From AC2028 sp002373595 (GTDB lineage: Bacteria; Bacillota; Clostridia; Lachnospirales; Lachnospiraceae): a stretch of DNA of 64,000 bases. The translations under genes were made by a program, and so were the position numbers. Position 1 is the first letter of the stretch. Every line of letters starts with the position of its first letter. The stretch covers positions 42,514 to 106,513 of the forward strand of contig CAMOIX010000004.1 of NCBI GenBank assembly GCA_946616365.1. Reading direction: 5' to 3'. The notes below the pieces were generated by a model. That model was given only the letters and a program-made list of their open reading frames with translations, was not told the origin of the DNA and searched no databases. Shown piece by piece: positions 18,178 through 27,241 of this stretch.

Positions 18178-21100
18178 ATGTCGCAGAGCATCACGGCTGA
18201 TAACGGAAAGAAAAAGAAACTTCTGATCATCATTCTGGGAGTGTTACTTCTCATAGGTATCATCATAGGTATCATAATCTACACAAATGCGATAACCGCA
18301 ATAACGATGCGTATCCAGAGGCTCGTCGGAACGGTCAATCTCTACAACGATGACAAGGAAGTAGAGCTCAGGGAAAAGATGAAGCTTGGCGCCGGACAGA
18401 CTGTAACGACGGCGGGAGAGAGCCTCATCATGGTTTCGCTCGACGATACGAAGCTTATGACGATGGAGGAGAGCAGCCGCGCGGATATCAAGGCGAGAGG
18501 AAAGAAGCTCGAATTCGACCTCATAGACGGGAATCTCTTTTTCAATGTAACCAAGAAGCTTGGAAAGAAGGAAAGCTTTGAAGTATGCACATCTACCATG
18601 GTCTGCGGTATCCGCGGAACCAGTGCATATGTCGGAAAGGACTCGACTCGCCATGAGACTCTCATGGTTACGGACGGTATAGTCCATGTGCTCGCGACCA
18701 ACCCCAGGACGCTCGAGACGACGGAAGTGGATGTATATGCCGGAGAGATGATCACGATATATCTCGATGAAGAGGCTGAAGGTGACAAGACCATATCCAT
18801 CGTTAAGAGAAAGTTCAGGGAAGAGGATCTTCCTTCACTTGCTCTCGATGCGATACGTAAGAGTCCGGAACTGCAAAAGAGGATCGCTGATGCAACGGGA
18901 TTTAGTGTGGAGAGACTTACGGCCCTGGCAGATGCTACGAGTAGGGACGGTATCTCGATGTACGGAAGCGCAGCGGACAAGCTCAGCGCAGACGGTATCA
19001 AAGATGCGATCCCCATCATGGGAACCAAGGCTCACATCATGGTAAGCACTGCCAATAATGCGGCAGATACCGCAGGCGAGAACCTTCCCCTTGAGATAGC
19101 GATAATAAAGGGGCTTAACGGCACTATGAATGCAGGTGCCGATGCGGGATACGGCGATGAGCAGCTCAGTGCGATGGTTGAGAGTTCTTCGGGATGTGTC
19201 GACAAATGTATATCTGACGCGCGTGATGCCGGACTCTCTGATGAGGAACTTGTAACGGTGGCAAACAGCATCATCGGAGCGCTTCAGTCTTCTGTCGGCG
19301 AGATGGCAAAGGCGGACCTTACCACATCCGAGATCGGTCAGGTAGTTGATGCGATAGAGATCGTATATACGGATGCCATTAAAGATACCGTAGCGGCTGC
19401 TTCGGGAACCAATACGGGCGCTAATGCAGGTGCAGGTACGGAGACCGGTTCGGGCGATGGAACAAGCGCGGGCTCAGGTGAAGATCAGGTAGCGCCGGCA
19501 CCGTCTTTATCAAGTGCGGGAATACTTGAGGCTGTAAGGAATGCCTCTGATTATATCACGAGTACCGTGGACAGTGAGATGATAAAGAAGTCCACGGGAG
19601 AGCAGACAGCTGAGGAACTTCTGAGAAAGAGACCTCAGACTGCGAGCGGAAATGACGGTAACGTCAATGGCGCGGGAAATGATGGTGCTACGACCGGAAA
19701 CGGTACAGGTAACGGAACCGGCGATGCAAACGGTGGCAACGGGAATGGTAATGGCGCAGGCGGAAACGGAAATGCAGGGACTGCGGCTGGTGCAGCTAAT
19801 GCAGGCACAGGTGCTGCAGCTACAGGAACCGGTGCAGGCGCTACAGGTGCCGGGGATCAGAGTAATTCATCCGGAGACGGTGGAAGCACATCGAGCAACT
19901 CATCGAGCAACACGCCGGCAGATACCACGCAGAGAGCAGTTTCTATCGCAGGCAATATTTCGGGCGGAACCGTAACGGCTTCGAGGACCACTGCAGCTCA
20001 GGGTCAGACAGTCACTCTTACTGCTACTCCCGACCAGGGTAATGTATTACGGCAGATCACGGTAAATAAGCTTGATGCGAGTGGAAATGTCACCGGCACA
20101 GTATCTCTTACCGAAGTAAGTGCGGGCAGCAGCTATTCATTCAGCATGCCTGCTAATGAAGTTGCGGTAGATGCTGCTTTTGCTCCGTCAATCAGCGGAA
20201 CACTTTCTATCACGGGTAATACTATAGTCGATTCGGTACTTACCGCAACAGTTACCGGAGGATCCAATACGGGTACGCTCAGCTATGTGTGGAAGAGGGG
20301 CGGAACTGTTATAGCAGGTGCGACAAGCAGTACATATACGCTGGTTGCGGCCGATAAGAATAATATCATTTCATGCGAAGTTGTAAGTTCTGTGGAAGCA
20401 GGAAAGCTGACAGCTCAGACTGCATCCGCTGTTCAGCCACATACATTTGAGGTGACAACGTTATACACTTCCTCAAGAGGAAATGTGGTGACCAAGCTGG
20501 GTGATACCGCGGCAACCCGATTTGAAGCAGGAGCGACGGTCAGAGTATATGTTACCTGCACGGAAGGCTGGGAGGAGCAGAGACCTACCACCGACCAGAC
20601 CGGTACGACTGTATGGTATGATGCGAACGGTGGATATTACTACTTTACGATGCCTGATCCTTCGCCCAATACGCTCGTGTCTCTTGGCGTTACCTTCACT
20701 GCGAAGTCGTATGCTGTAACACTGAATGCAGCAGGCGGAACGATAAATGCGGGCAATGTCACGACATATACGTACGGAACCGGTGCAACCTTGCCTACAA
20801 ATGTTACGAAAGCGGACGATGCAACCTTCAGTTACACATTCGCCGGCTGGTTTGATGCGGCTACGGGCGGAAATCAGGTTACATCGATATCCACTACAGA
20901 TACCGGAGCGAAGACATTATATGCTCATTGGACAGCAACACCCCTGACTACAACGCATACGCTTGATCTCCGGATTGGTATCTGGAATGGTGATATGAAT
21001 TTGATGCCAATAGTGTATATGGGAATACCATTTGTAACTATGACCGATGCGAACGGAAACACCATATTGAGTGGCGGGGATGTACCTGTGGGCGCGGTTG

Positions 21101-22851
21101 TTACGATTACATATGATCTCTCTGTAGTTAATACCGCTACTGCACAGACCACCATAAGTTATGATTCCTGCTGGGTTAATTACGGAAGTGCGCATACTTC
21201 GCTAAATTCTTCAGATATTACTACCGGGACCAATTCCGTATCATTCGCAATGCCGGATGGCGATGCGGAGGTTGATCTGATATTCCTTGAGGCAGCATCG
21301 ACAACAGTCACGTACCCTATCAGTACCGTATTTCAGAGAGGAAATATTATCGCAGTACCGGATCCTTCACAGGGCTTTGGCTCATCGCTTATTAACGAGG
21401 AATCAAGCGTGGACGGTATCACGGTTTCCGTAAAGATAAACGGTACAACGCCTACGGGAGTTCAGGTGGCTGCTGAGGAAAATGATGCTGTCGAGATCAC
21501 AATATCATCGGATGAATTGAATATTAATCTGCTTCAATGCTGGAAACCGGGATCTGCTGGAGGAAAGACCAGTATGGGAGCCCCGCCGCAGCAGCTGACA
21601 TCTGCGACAGTGACTAATATTTCGGCAAAGTCGAAAAAGATATCATTTACGATGCCGGCTTATGGAGTGGTGATCTATACCGCTTACTCAGGTACAGGAT
21701 ATGCAATATCCTGTGAGCCCGCTCTCGGCGGAACGGTCACTGCGACACCTTCCGCTCCTTCACAGTATATCTCTAATGTGGCAGCAGGTAATCTCGTAAC
21801 GATAACGGGTAACCCGGATCAGAACTTTGCACTTGCATCCGTCGAAGTATTTGATTCGTCGAACAGCAGTGTTACTGTAAGCAACGTTGTATCCAATACC
21901 GCCACATTTACGATGCCTTCATCGCCGGTGGTTGTTGTACCGACATTTACAGTTCCCGGGCCCAATGCGGAGATAACTTTGGATACGGATGAAGTTGATG
22001 ATATGATGTCACTTCTTGCCCTGCCTGGAGTTTCGAAACTGACAATTACGTATACGGCGGGTGACATAGATATATCTTCCGGATCTGATCTTCATATCCC
22101 TGCAGGAAAGACATTGGAGATTGCATCAGGTGTTACTCTTTATGATAACGGTGGAGTATTTACCAATGATGGAACTATGATCATTGATGCAGGCGGAGCT
22201 TTTGAAAACCATAGGCTTATCAGAAATGACGGAACAATTGTCAATAATGGTACATATACTATCGGTGATTCGTGGGGAGGCGTGCTGTATAATTATGGAA
22301 CGTTTACAAACAATGCGGATGTTACATACATGCAGACATCTAATCATGTAGACTGCTTTATGGTTAATTACGGCACTGTGGATGGTAGCGCTGCAAGTGA
22401 TGTGTATCCCAGACAGCCGAATACAGTGCTTGAGGGATATGATGATTCGGGATCGAGCTGGCAGCTTACATGTGGAGGTATTCTTTCAATCTCAAGTGAT
22501 AATGCGTGGAGCGGTAACAGCTGGCAGTGGAACCCGAGAAATACAAATGGGGGAAACAGAGAGAAGTACGGACCGTTTACAAGAGGCGTTGTTATAAATG
22601 ATGGAGTCACATATATCGGCCAGGGAGCATTCCAGGGTGACACGAGATTGGAGTATATCGTTATACCCACGAGTGTAACTTCTATAGAAGAATACGCTTT
22701 CGCGGGAGCAAGTAAACTGACGGATATATATTATGCCGGAACTCAGGAACAGTGGGCTACTGTGATAGCAAATACTGACTTTAGCAATGCCGGAAATGGT
22801 GCGCTGAGTCGAGATACAGTAACTGTTCACTATAACAGTACCGGACCCTGA
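18178..22851 (+). CDS. large membrane-anchored FecR-domain protein with Ig-like, InlB-type and BspA-type repeats
   Basis: At 1557 residues this is the longest protein in the window. A membrane anchor at ~14-39 follows a KKKKK cluster, so the rest is likely outside the cell. Residues ~45-155 are a FecR-like domain (GTVNLYNDDKEVELREKMKL, CGIRGTSAYVG). A low-complexity linker rich in Gly, Asn, Ala and Thr covers ~488-585. Then come a repeat of the bacterial-surface type, an Ig-like domain (~671-739), and a Listeria-Bacteroides (Flg_new/InlB B-type) repeat (~844-917) ending in YAHW. Next are more beta-rich repeats, and at ~1468-1551 a BspA-type leucine-rich repeat (IGQGAFQG, VIPTSVTSIEEYAF). There is no LPxTG motif. 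A role in adhesion or envelope sensing is likely; no sigma factor gene is adjacent. A decayed copy of its 3' end lies downstream. Confidence 0.85.
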   Translation: MSQSITADNGKKKKLLIIILGVLLLIGIIIGIIIYTNAITAITMRIQRLVGTVNLYNDDKEVELREKMKLGAGQTVTTAGESLIMVSLDDTKLMTMEESSRADIKARGKKLEFDLIDGNLFFNVTKKLGKKESFEVCTSTMVCGIRGTSAYVGKDSTRHETLMVTDGIVHVLATNPRTLETTEVDVYAGEMITIYLDEEAEGDKTISIVKRKFREEDLPSLALDAIRKSPELQKRIADATGFSVERLTALADATSRDGISMYGSAADKLSADGIKDAIPIMGTKAHIMVSTANNAADTAGENLPLEIAIIKGLNGTMNAGADAGYGDEQLSAMVESSSGCVDKCISDARDAGLSDEELVTVANSIIGALQSSVGEMAKADLTTSEIGQVVDAIEIVYTDAIKDTVAAASGTNTGANAGAGTETGSGDGTSAGSGEDQVAPAPSLSSAGILEAVRNASDYITSTVDSEMIKKSTGEQTAEELLRKRPQTASGNDGNVNGAGNDGATTGNGTGNGTGDANGGNGNGNGAGGNGNAGTAAGAANAGTGAAATGTGAGATGAGDQSNSSGDGGSTSSNSSSNTPADTTQRAVSIAGNISGGTVTASRTTAAQGQTVTLTATPDQGNVLRQITVNKLDASGNVTGTVSLTEVSAGSSYSFSMPANEVAVDAAFAPSISGTLSITGNTIVDSVLTATVTGGSNTGTLSYVWKRGGTVIAGATSSTYTLVAADKNNIISCEVVSSVEAGKLTAQTASAVQPHTFEVTTLYTSSRGNVVTKLGDTAATRFEAGATVRVYVTCTEGWEEQRPTTDQTGTTVWYDANGGYYYFTMPDPSPNTLVSLGVTFTAKSYAVTLNAAGGTINAGNVTTYTYGTGATLPTNVTKADDATFSYTFAGWFDAATGGNQVTSISTTDTGAKTLYAHWTATPLTTTHTLDLRIGIWNGDMNLMPIVYMGIPFVTMTDANGNTILSGGDVPVGAVVTITYDLSVVNTATAQTTISYDSCWVNYGSAHTSLNSSDITTGTNSVSFAMPDGDAEVDLIFLEAASTTVTYPISTVFQRGNIIAVPDPSQGFGSSLINEESSVDGITVSVKINGTTPTGVQVAAEENDAVEITISSDELNINLLQCWKPGSAGGKTSMGAPPQQLTSATVTNISAKSKKISFTMPAYGVVIYTAYSGTGYAISCEPALGGTVTATPSAPSQYISNVAAGNLVTITGNPDQNFALASVEVFDSSNSSVTVSNVVSNTATFTMPSSPVVVVPTFTVPGPNAEITLDTDEVDDMMSLLALPGVSKLTITYTAGDIDISSGSDLHIPAGKTLEIASGVTLYDNGGVFTNDGTMIIDAGGAFENHRLIRNDGTIVNNGTYTIGDSWGGVLYNYGTFTNNADVTYMQTSNHVDCFMVNYGTVDGSAASDVYPRQPNTVLEGYDDSGSSWQLTCGGILSISSDNAWSGNSWQWNPRNTNGGNREKYGPFTRGVVINDGVTYIGQGAFQGDTRLEYIVIPTSVTSIEEYAFAGASKLTDIYYAGTQEQWATVIANTDFSNAGNGALSRDTVTVHYNSTGP

Positions 22852-22955
22852 TAGGAATCTGACCGGAAATCAAAAGGCAGTATGAACGCCTTTTGGCGGA
22901 GATGGAACTTAAGAGACATCAAGGTGAAAACCGGATCAATCCCTAGTTTTTCGCG

Positions 22956-23048
22956 GAGTGGAACGATCTTATAACCAATCATACGGGTACGGGAAATAGC
23001 GCACTTACAGCCCAGACAGTAACTGTTCACACATCGGATAACCCGTAA
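22956..23048 (+). pseudogene. decayed remnant of a second BspA-type C-terminus
   Basis: Read from 22956 this stretch gives EWNDLITNHTGTGNSALTAQ, then TVTVH, and ends TSDNP-stop at 23048. It matches the end of the intact gene (QWATVIANTDFSNAGNGALS, then TVTVH) in order and spacing, and 14 bases (CAGTAACTGTTCAC) are identical in DNA. An in-frame TAG at 22944 and no start codon make it non-coding now. It is likely left over from duplication or replacement of the repeat-gene tail. Confidence 0.75.
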
Positions 23049-23099
23049 AGCTTATCAGCGCCGGACCTTGATCTGAATTCAAGATCGAACATGCGAAAC

Positions 23100-23129
23100 A
23101 AAAAGAGCAGCCCTGTGGCTGCTCTTTTT
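23100..23129. terminator. strong bidirectional rho-independent terminator
   Basis: A 9-base-pair stem (23104-23112 with 23117-23125), a CTGT loop, A run on the left and T run on the right. It serves the surface-protein gene on the plus strand and the hybrid kinase on the minus strand. Confidence 0.9.
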
Positions 23130-23155
23130 GTAATTGATAAACAAAAGCCTTTAGT

Positions 23156-25726
23156 TTATTTTTTCGCCAACTCTCTGCTGATGAGGAGGATTACATCCTG
23201 ATACATGCCGCGCATGGTCTCGTGCTCTGCTTCGATGGCGGATTCGTCACCTGCATCGGCAGCTTTTTCAAGTCTTGCTGCGATCTCGGAGAGTTTGGTC
23301 GCACCGACCATCTTGGATGTGCTCTTGAGTGAATGTACGAAGACACCGTAATTATGCCAGTCTCTTGCGGCATAGCTTTCGTCTATAGCTTCTGATTTTT
23401 TCTTGGATTCGCGAAGGTAGCCGGAGAGGATCTCGGCATAAAGCTCCGCATCGCCTTCGCAGTAAGTCATACCGGTCTCTTTGTCTATGATATCGGGTTT
23501 ATCGAATGAAGGCCCCGTCTCTTCGGAGTGGACTTTTGTGCTTTCATCGGATGTATATATCACCTTAGATGCGGGGAGATACTTGATCAGGAGCTCCTCG
23601 AGCCTGCCGCTGTCAATAGGCTTGGAGAGGTAATCATTGAAGCCCTCGTTTAAGTATCTGTCCTCGGCACCGGATACGGCATCGGCTGTCAGAGCTATGA
23701 AAGGTGTGGTCTTGTTGATGGACTCGGGGTCTTTCTTTATCCTGTTCATAGCGGTGGTGCCGTCCATCTCGGGCATGCGCTGATCCATGAGTATAAGATC
23801 ATAGGTCTTGATCTTACACATCTCAATGGAATGCAGACCGCTGGTTGCGGTATCGATATTTATCATCGTATTCTTAAGGAGTCCCTTGGCTACGACGAGG
23901 TTGGTCATGGTATCATCGACTATGAGTATGAGAGCATCCTTGGCATGGAAAGGTTCCTTCTTGGCGTGGAGAGCCTTGATACTCTTTTCGAATTTGTCAC
24001 GGAAGTCTCCGATGGGCTCGTTGGAGAGTTTCTTTTGAGGAATGGTTACTGTAAATACAGAGCCTAATCCGTACTGGGACTGTACATCTATCTTTCCGCC
24101 CATCATCTCAAGCAGGCTGACTGTGATCGCCAGACCAAGTCCCGTGCCTTCGATAGTGCTGTTCTTCTCGAGGTCTATTCTCTGGAATTTCTTGAAGAGC
24201 TTTTCCTTATCCTCATCCTTTATACCCATACCGGTGTCTTTGACGGAGATAACGAGTGCAAACTCCGGCTCGCCATCCGCCTTGTCCAGCATAGTTTTTT
24301 TGACATAGAGGACGATGCTGCCCTTCTGGGTGTACTTGACTGCGTTGTTTAATATATTGGTGATGATCTGGCGGACTCTTACTTCGTCGCCCATAAGCAG
24401 GTCGGGCACGGTGCTGTCCACGTCCACATCGAACTTAAGACCCTTTGATTCCGCTTTGAAGGAGATCATGTTGCTGACGTCGTTGAGCACGGAACTTAAG
24501 CGGTATTCCTTGTTTACGAGCTCCATCTTGCCGGACTCTATCTTGGAGAAGTCGAGTATGTCGTTAATGATCGAGAGGAGATTCTTTCCGGCACTGTCGA
24601 TATTTCCGGCATAGTTGCATATCTCAGAGAATACGTCCCTGATCTCGGATTTATTGGATGGTGTATTATCCCTCGCCTTAAGGCTCTCCCTGAAGATGAT
24701 CTCGTTCATGCCGAGTACGGCATTGATGGGAGTCCTGATCTCGTGCGACATATTGGCGAGGAAGTCACTCTTGGCGGCATTTGATCTCTCTGCGAGCTCC
24801 TTTGCCTTTTCCATTTCCTCATTCTCGAGCTGCTTCTGCTCGGAACTAACGATGAGGAGCATGGTAACGGTGAAGGATATGATGACGAATGAAATGACAA
24901 AGAGCATAACAGCGATGACGCTGTAGGGATCGGCTTCGCCGACTTCGCCGATGCTGGCAGCCAGAGTATCGCGCATCCAGAAAGCGAGGAAGAATCCGCC
25001 GACGCAGAAGACGATAACGATGGCAACATAGACGGGCCTGAATATCCTGATCAGACGGCTCCTCTTTGAGTGGTCAAACTTGGTGATCTCATCATCGTAT
25101 TCCTTAACGACAAGGAGCGGGATGAAGACAAAGAAAAGCGAAGCGAGGATGCTGAAGGGGTAATAGGGATCAACCCAGTCTGACGGCCAGTCGAAGCAGG
25201 ATGCCACCCAAGTGATCATCTCAAAGATGATATAGAGCATGAAGCCTATGTTTATATAAGGGAACTTGGCTCCTTTATCACGATATTTCCTGTAATTGGC
25301 GATGGCATTGATAGAGAGACTCAAAGTAAGAGTAGCCCAGAATACCTGCCATATATTGTTGAATATGCCTCCGAACTGAAGGTACAGAGCAAGCTGTGCA
25401 ATGCCGAAAGGTATGGGGATGAGTGAGAGGGGAGAGAATCTCTTTACCCCGTGATCGCGCATCATGTTTAATTGGATATGTGCCGGCATCACGAAAGCAA
25501 GGTTCCAACCGATATAAGCGAAGAAGGATGAGAGATTGGGATCTTCACCCATAACCAGGGCATATACGGCCCAGTAGTAATTGGAAAGCAGATATCCCAA
25601 TAGGAATATTGCCAAATATGTAAGAGTTTTGCGGGCTTTTTTGAAATATCCGAACAGACACAGGAGCAGGCCTCCGATATTAAGGAGGATCGAGAGGATA
25701 TTGACCAGGTTATCGAGATTTATCAT
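23156..25726 (-). CDS. membrane-bound hybrid histidine kinase with receiver and Hpt domains
   Basis: An 856-residue sensor kinase. The N-terminal ~230 residues hold about seven hydrophobic segments, and another membrane segment pair lies at ~250-310, suggesting a multi-helix sensor. Then come HisKA (His328 in NMSHEIRTPINAVLGMN), HATPase (NILNNAVKY, VKDTGMGIK, GTGLGLAITV), a receiver (Asp648 in LMDQRMPEMDG) and a C-terminal Hpt (His798 in VHSLKS). It can pass phosphate His-Asp-His but has no output domain, so the final regulator is elsewhere. I start it at the ATG at 25726; a longer open frame would run into tRNA-Leu. It is close in sequence to the hydrogenase-linked kinase at 10581 in its kinase core. 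The signal is unknown. Confidence 0.92.
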   Translation of the reverse strand: MINLDNLVNILSILLNIGGLLLCLFGYFKKARKTLTYLAIFLLGYLLSNYYWAVYALVMGEDPNLSSFFAYIGWNLAFVMPAHIQLNMMRDHGVKRFSPLSLIPIPFGIAQLALYLQFGGIFNNIWQVFWATLTLSLSINAIANYRKYRDKGAKFPYINIGFMLYIIFEMITWVASCFDWPSDWVDPYYPFSILASLFFVFIPLLVVKEYDDEITKFDHSKRSRLIRIFRPVYVAIVIVFCVGGFFLAFWMRDTLAASIGEVGEADPYSVIAVMLFVISFVIISFTVTMLLIVSSEQKQLENEEMEKAKELAERSNAAKSDFLANMSHEIRTPINAVLGMNEIIFRESLKARDNTPSNKSEIRDVFSEICNYAGNIDSAGKNLLSIINDILDFSKIESGKMELVNKEYRLSSVLNDVSNMISFKAESKGLKFDVDVDSTVPDLLMGDEVRVRQIITNILNNAVKYTQKGSIVLYVKKTMLDKADGEPEFALVISVKDTGMGIKDEDKEKLFKKFQRIDLEKNSTIEGTGLGLAITVSLLEMMGGKIDVQSQYGLGSVFTVTIPQKKLSNEPIGDFRDKFEKSIKALHAKKEPFHAKDALILIVDDTMTNLVVAKGLLKNTMINIDTATSGLHSIEMCKIKTYDLILMDQRMPEMDGTTAMNRIKKDPESINKTTPFIALTADAVSGAEDRYLNEGFNDYLSKPIDSGRLEELLIKYLPASKVIYTSDESTKVHSEETGPSFDKPDIIDKETGMTYCEGDAELYAEILSGYLRESKKKSEAIDESYAARDWHNYGVFVHSLKSTSKMVGATKLSEIAARLEKAADAGDESAIEAEHETMRGMYQDVILLISRELAKK

Positions 25727-25771
25727 ATGTTTACCCCGTGAAAGACCGTAAAAGGTATAGCCCGGTTCCGA

Positions 25772-25851
25772 TGCGGATAGAGGGACTCGAACCCTCACGC
25801 TTGCGCACAAGAACCTAAATCTTGCATGTCTACCAATTCCATCATATCCGC
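25772..25851 (-). tRNA. tRNA-Leu (anticodon UAG)
   Basis: The minus strand folds as a class II tRNA. The acceptor GCGGATA (25851-25845) pairs with TATCCGC, the discriminator is A, and the anticodon stem CAAGA/TCTTG encloses a loop with TAG at the anticodon positions. There is a long variable arm (TGCGCAAGCG region) and a GGTTCGAGTCC T-arm. The anticodon UAG reads CUA leucine codons. The 3' CCA is not encoded. Confidence 0.95.
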
Positions 25852-25908
25852 GAGTGCTAAAAGCCTATAAACATAGGTAATTTATTATAAGATAAGGCGG
25901 TTTTAATG

Positions 25909-26772
25909 TCAAAGGGGAGCGCGGCGGAGCCTGTTCCAGCGAATGACTGCAACGCCTATTATTATTACGTATCCGACTATGCTCAGGGGAGCGGGGGTCT
26001 CTGCGAGGAAAAGCATGCCCCAGATAGCTGCAAATATGACCTGAGTGTAGTCAAAGACTGAGATGTCCTTGGCCGGAGCAAATCTGTATGCGGTGGTGAT
26101 GCCGAACTGTCCGAGCGCAGCGGAAACTCCGGCGAGAATGAGACAGAGGAGCTGGCGTCCGCTCATCGGAGCATAGTTAAAGATAAGGAAGGGCAGCGTG
26201 ACCGCCGATGAGACAAATGAAAACCAAAATACGATGATAGGTGTATGGACGCCCTTTTTGCCGAGACGCCTCACAAAGACGTAAGCGGTACCGGCACCGA
26301 AGCCTCCGTAGAGACCGATGAGAGCGGGGATAAGCAGGAGATTGGCACCGGGCCTGATGATAAAGAGCGCACCGATAAAGGCTATTACGGTCGCTGTGAT
26401 ATCAAGCTTGGACGGTTTCTCCTTGAGGATGAATATGGAACCTATGATCGCGAAAAAGGGAGAGAGTTTATTGAGCATATTGGCATCGGCGAGACCGAGT
26501 CTGCCGATGGCATAGAAGTTTGCTATAAGTCCTGATGTGCCGAAAAGACAACGAAGTGCGATGTCGGGGATAGCTTTTTTCTCAGGGATGATGGTCTGAT
26601 GATCTTTAAAGAGGACAGAGAGTGCTATGACTAATGCTACGGCATTTCTGAAAAAGGCCTTCTGCATGGTGGGAAGGTCCCCTGAAATGCGAACAAAGAA
26701 TGTCATGAAAGAGAAGCCGAACGCAGCAGCTATGATACAGGCGATACCTTTTTGCTTATCGCTCATCTTCAC
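25909..26772 (-). CDS. EamA/DMT-superfamily transporter
   Basis: A 287-residue integral membrane protein with about ten hydrophobic segments arranged as two similar halves, as in EamA (RhaT/YdcZ-like) drug/metabolite transporters. It starts KGIACIIAAAFGFSFMTFFVRI and has the typical second-half FDYTQVIFAAIWGMLFLAE and a final helix ending in basic residues. The substrate is unknown. Its ATG overlaps the stop of the upstream small zinc-ribbon-like gene by 4 bases, so the two form one minus-strand unit, transcribed away from the MraY-like gene. Confidence 0.88.
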   Translation of the reverse strand: MKMSDKQKGIACIIAAAFGFSFMTFFVRISGDLPTMQKAFFRNAVALVIALSVLFKDHQTIIPEKKAIPDIALRCLFGTSGLIANFYAIGRLGLADANMLNKLSPFFAIIGSIFILKEKPSKLDITATVIAFIGALFIIRPGANLLLIPALIGLYGGFGAGTAYVFVRRLGKKGVHTPIIVFWFSFVSSAVTLPFLIFNYAPMSGRQLLCLILAGVSAALGQFGITTAYRFAPAKDISVFDYTQVIFAAIWGMLFLAETPAPLSIVGYVIIIGVAVIRWNRLRRAPL

Positions 26773-27155
26773 TCCCAGTAGCCCTGCGTTTTAGGGGTAA
26801 GCCTGCCCTTACAGATGGGGCAGAGGAGTTCCTCCGTATCGATGTTATAGATCAGTTGGATGTCGTCCGGTTTATCTCCGCAGTCGGTCTTTCCGATGAA
26901 ACGGTCACTGTAACTGCCTACCATAGTCTCGAATACGGGAGCAGTGATGTAGTCTGAACAGGCACGGCAAAAAGCCGGATAATGGCTGAAACTGTATCCG
27001 GAATCTTTTTCGTACGCCAAATGGATCGCGGGATGGTGCGCCGTTGCGAAAAAGTTGATGATATTGTCTTTTTCAGATTCTTTTTGCCCCGTTCCTATGC
27101 GCAGGGTCTTGCGATAGTCCCCGTTCTCGCATTCGAGGCAGACAATGCGGCCCAT
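26769..27155 (-). CDS. hypothetical protein with three CxxC pairs
   Basis: A 128-residue soluble protein that I do not recognise. It has three Cys-x-x-Cys pairs: CLEC near the start, CRAC near residue 64 and CPIC near residue 116. This suggests one or two zinc-ribbon folds. A histidine-rich FATAHHPAIH stretch lies near residue 37. A clear GGAGG-type ribosome binding site precedes the ATG. It overlaps the EamA transporter by 4 bases, so it is probably made together with it. The function is unknown. Confidence 0.65.
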   Translation of the reverse strand: MGRIVCLECENGDYRKTLRIGTGQKESEKDNIINFFATAHHPAIHLAYEKDSGYSFSHYPAFCRACSDYITAPVFETMVGSYSDRFIGKTDCGDKPDDIQLIYNIDTEELLCPICKGRLTPKTQGYWE

Positions 27156-27227
27156 TTCGTTCTTCTTTTCCTCCTTTTCTATTTTATAATAAATCTGCCG
27201 AAAAGTGGAAGAATATTTTCAAAATAT

Positions 27228-27235
27228 GATATAAT
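27228..27235 (+). promoter_or_regulatory. extended -10 promoter directly before a start codon
   Basis: TGATATAAT (TG one base before TATAAT at 27230-27235) has no good -35 partner. The ATG at 27242 lies 7 bases after the -10, where transcription should begin, and no ribosome binding site is visible, so the mRNA may be leaderless. Confidence 0.55.
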
Positions 27236-27241
27236 ACCATT

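Noticed and set aside
22830..23030. A minus-strand frame in the gap after the surface protein.
   Set aside because: It lies antisense to the BspA-type remnant and has no start signal or recognisable motif.
25727..25810. A longer N-terminus for the hybrid kinase at 23156.
   Set aside because: The extension would overlap tRNA-Leu and adds a non-conserved, Arg/Ser-rich segment without a ribosome binding site.
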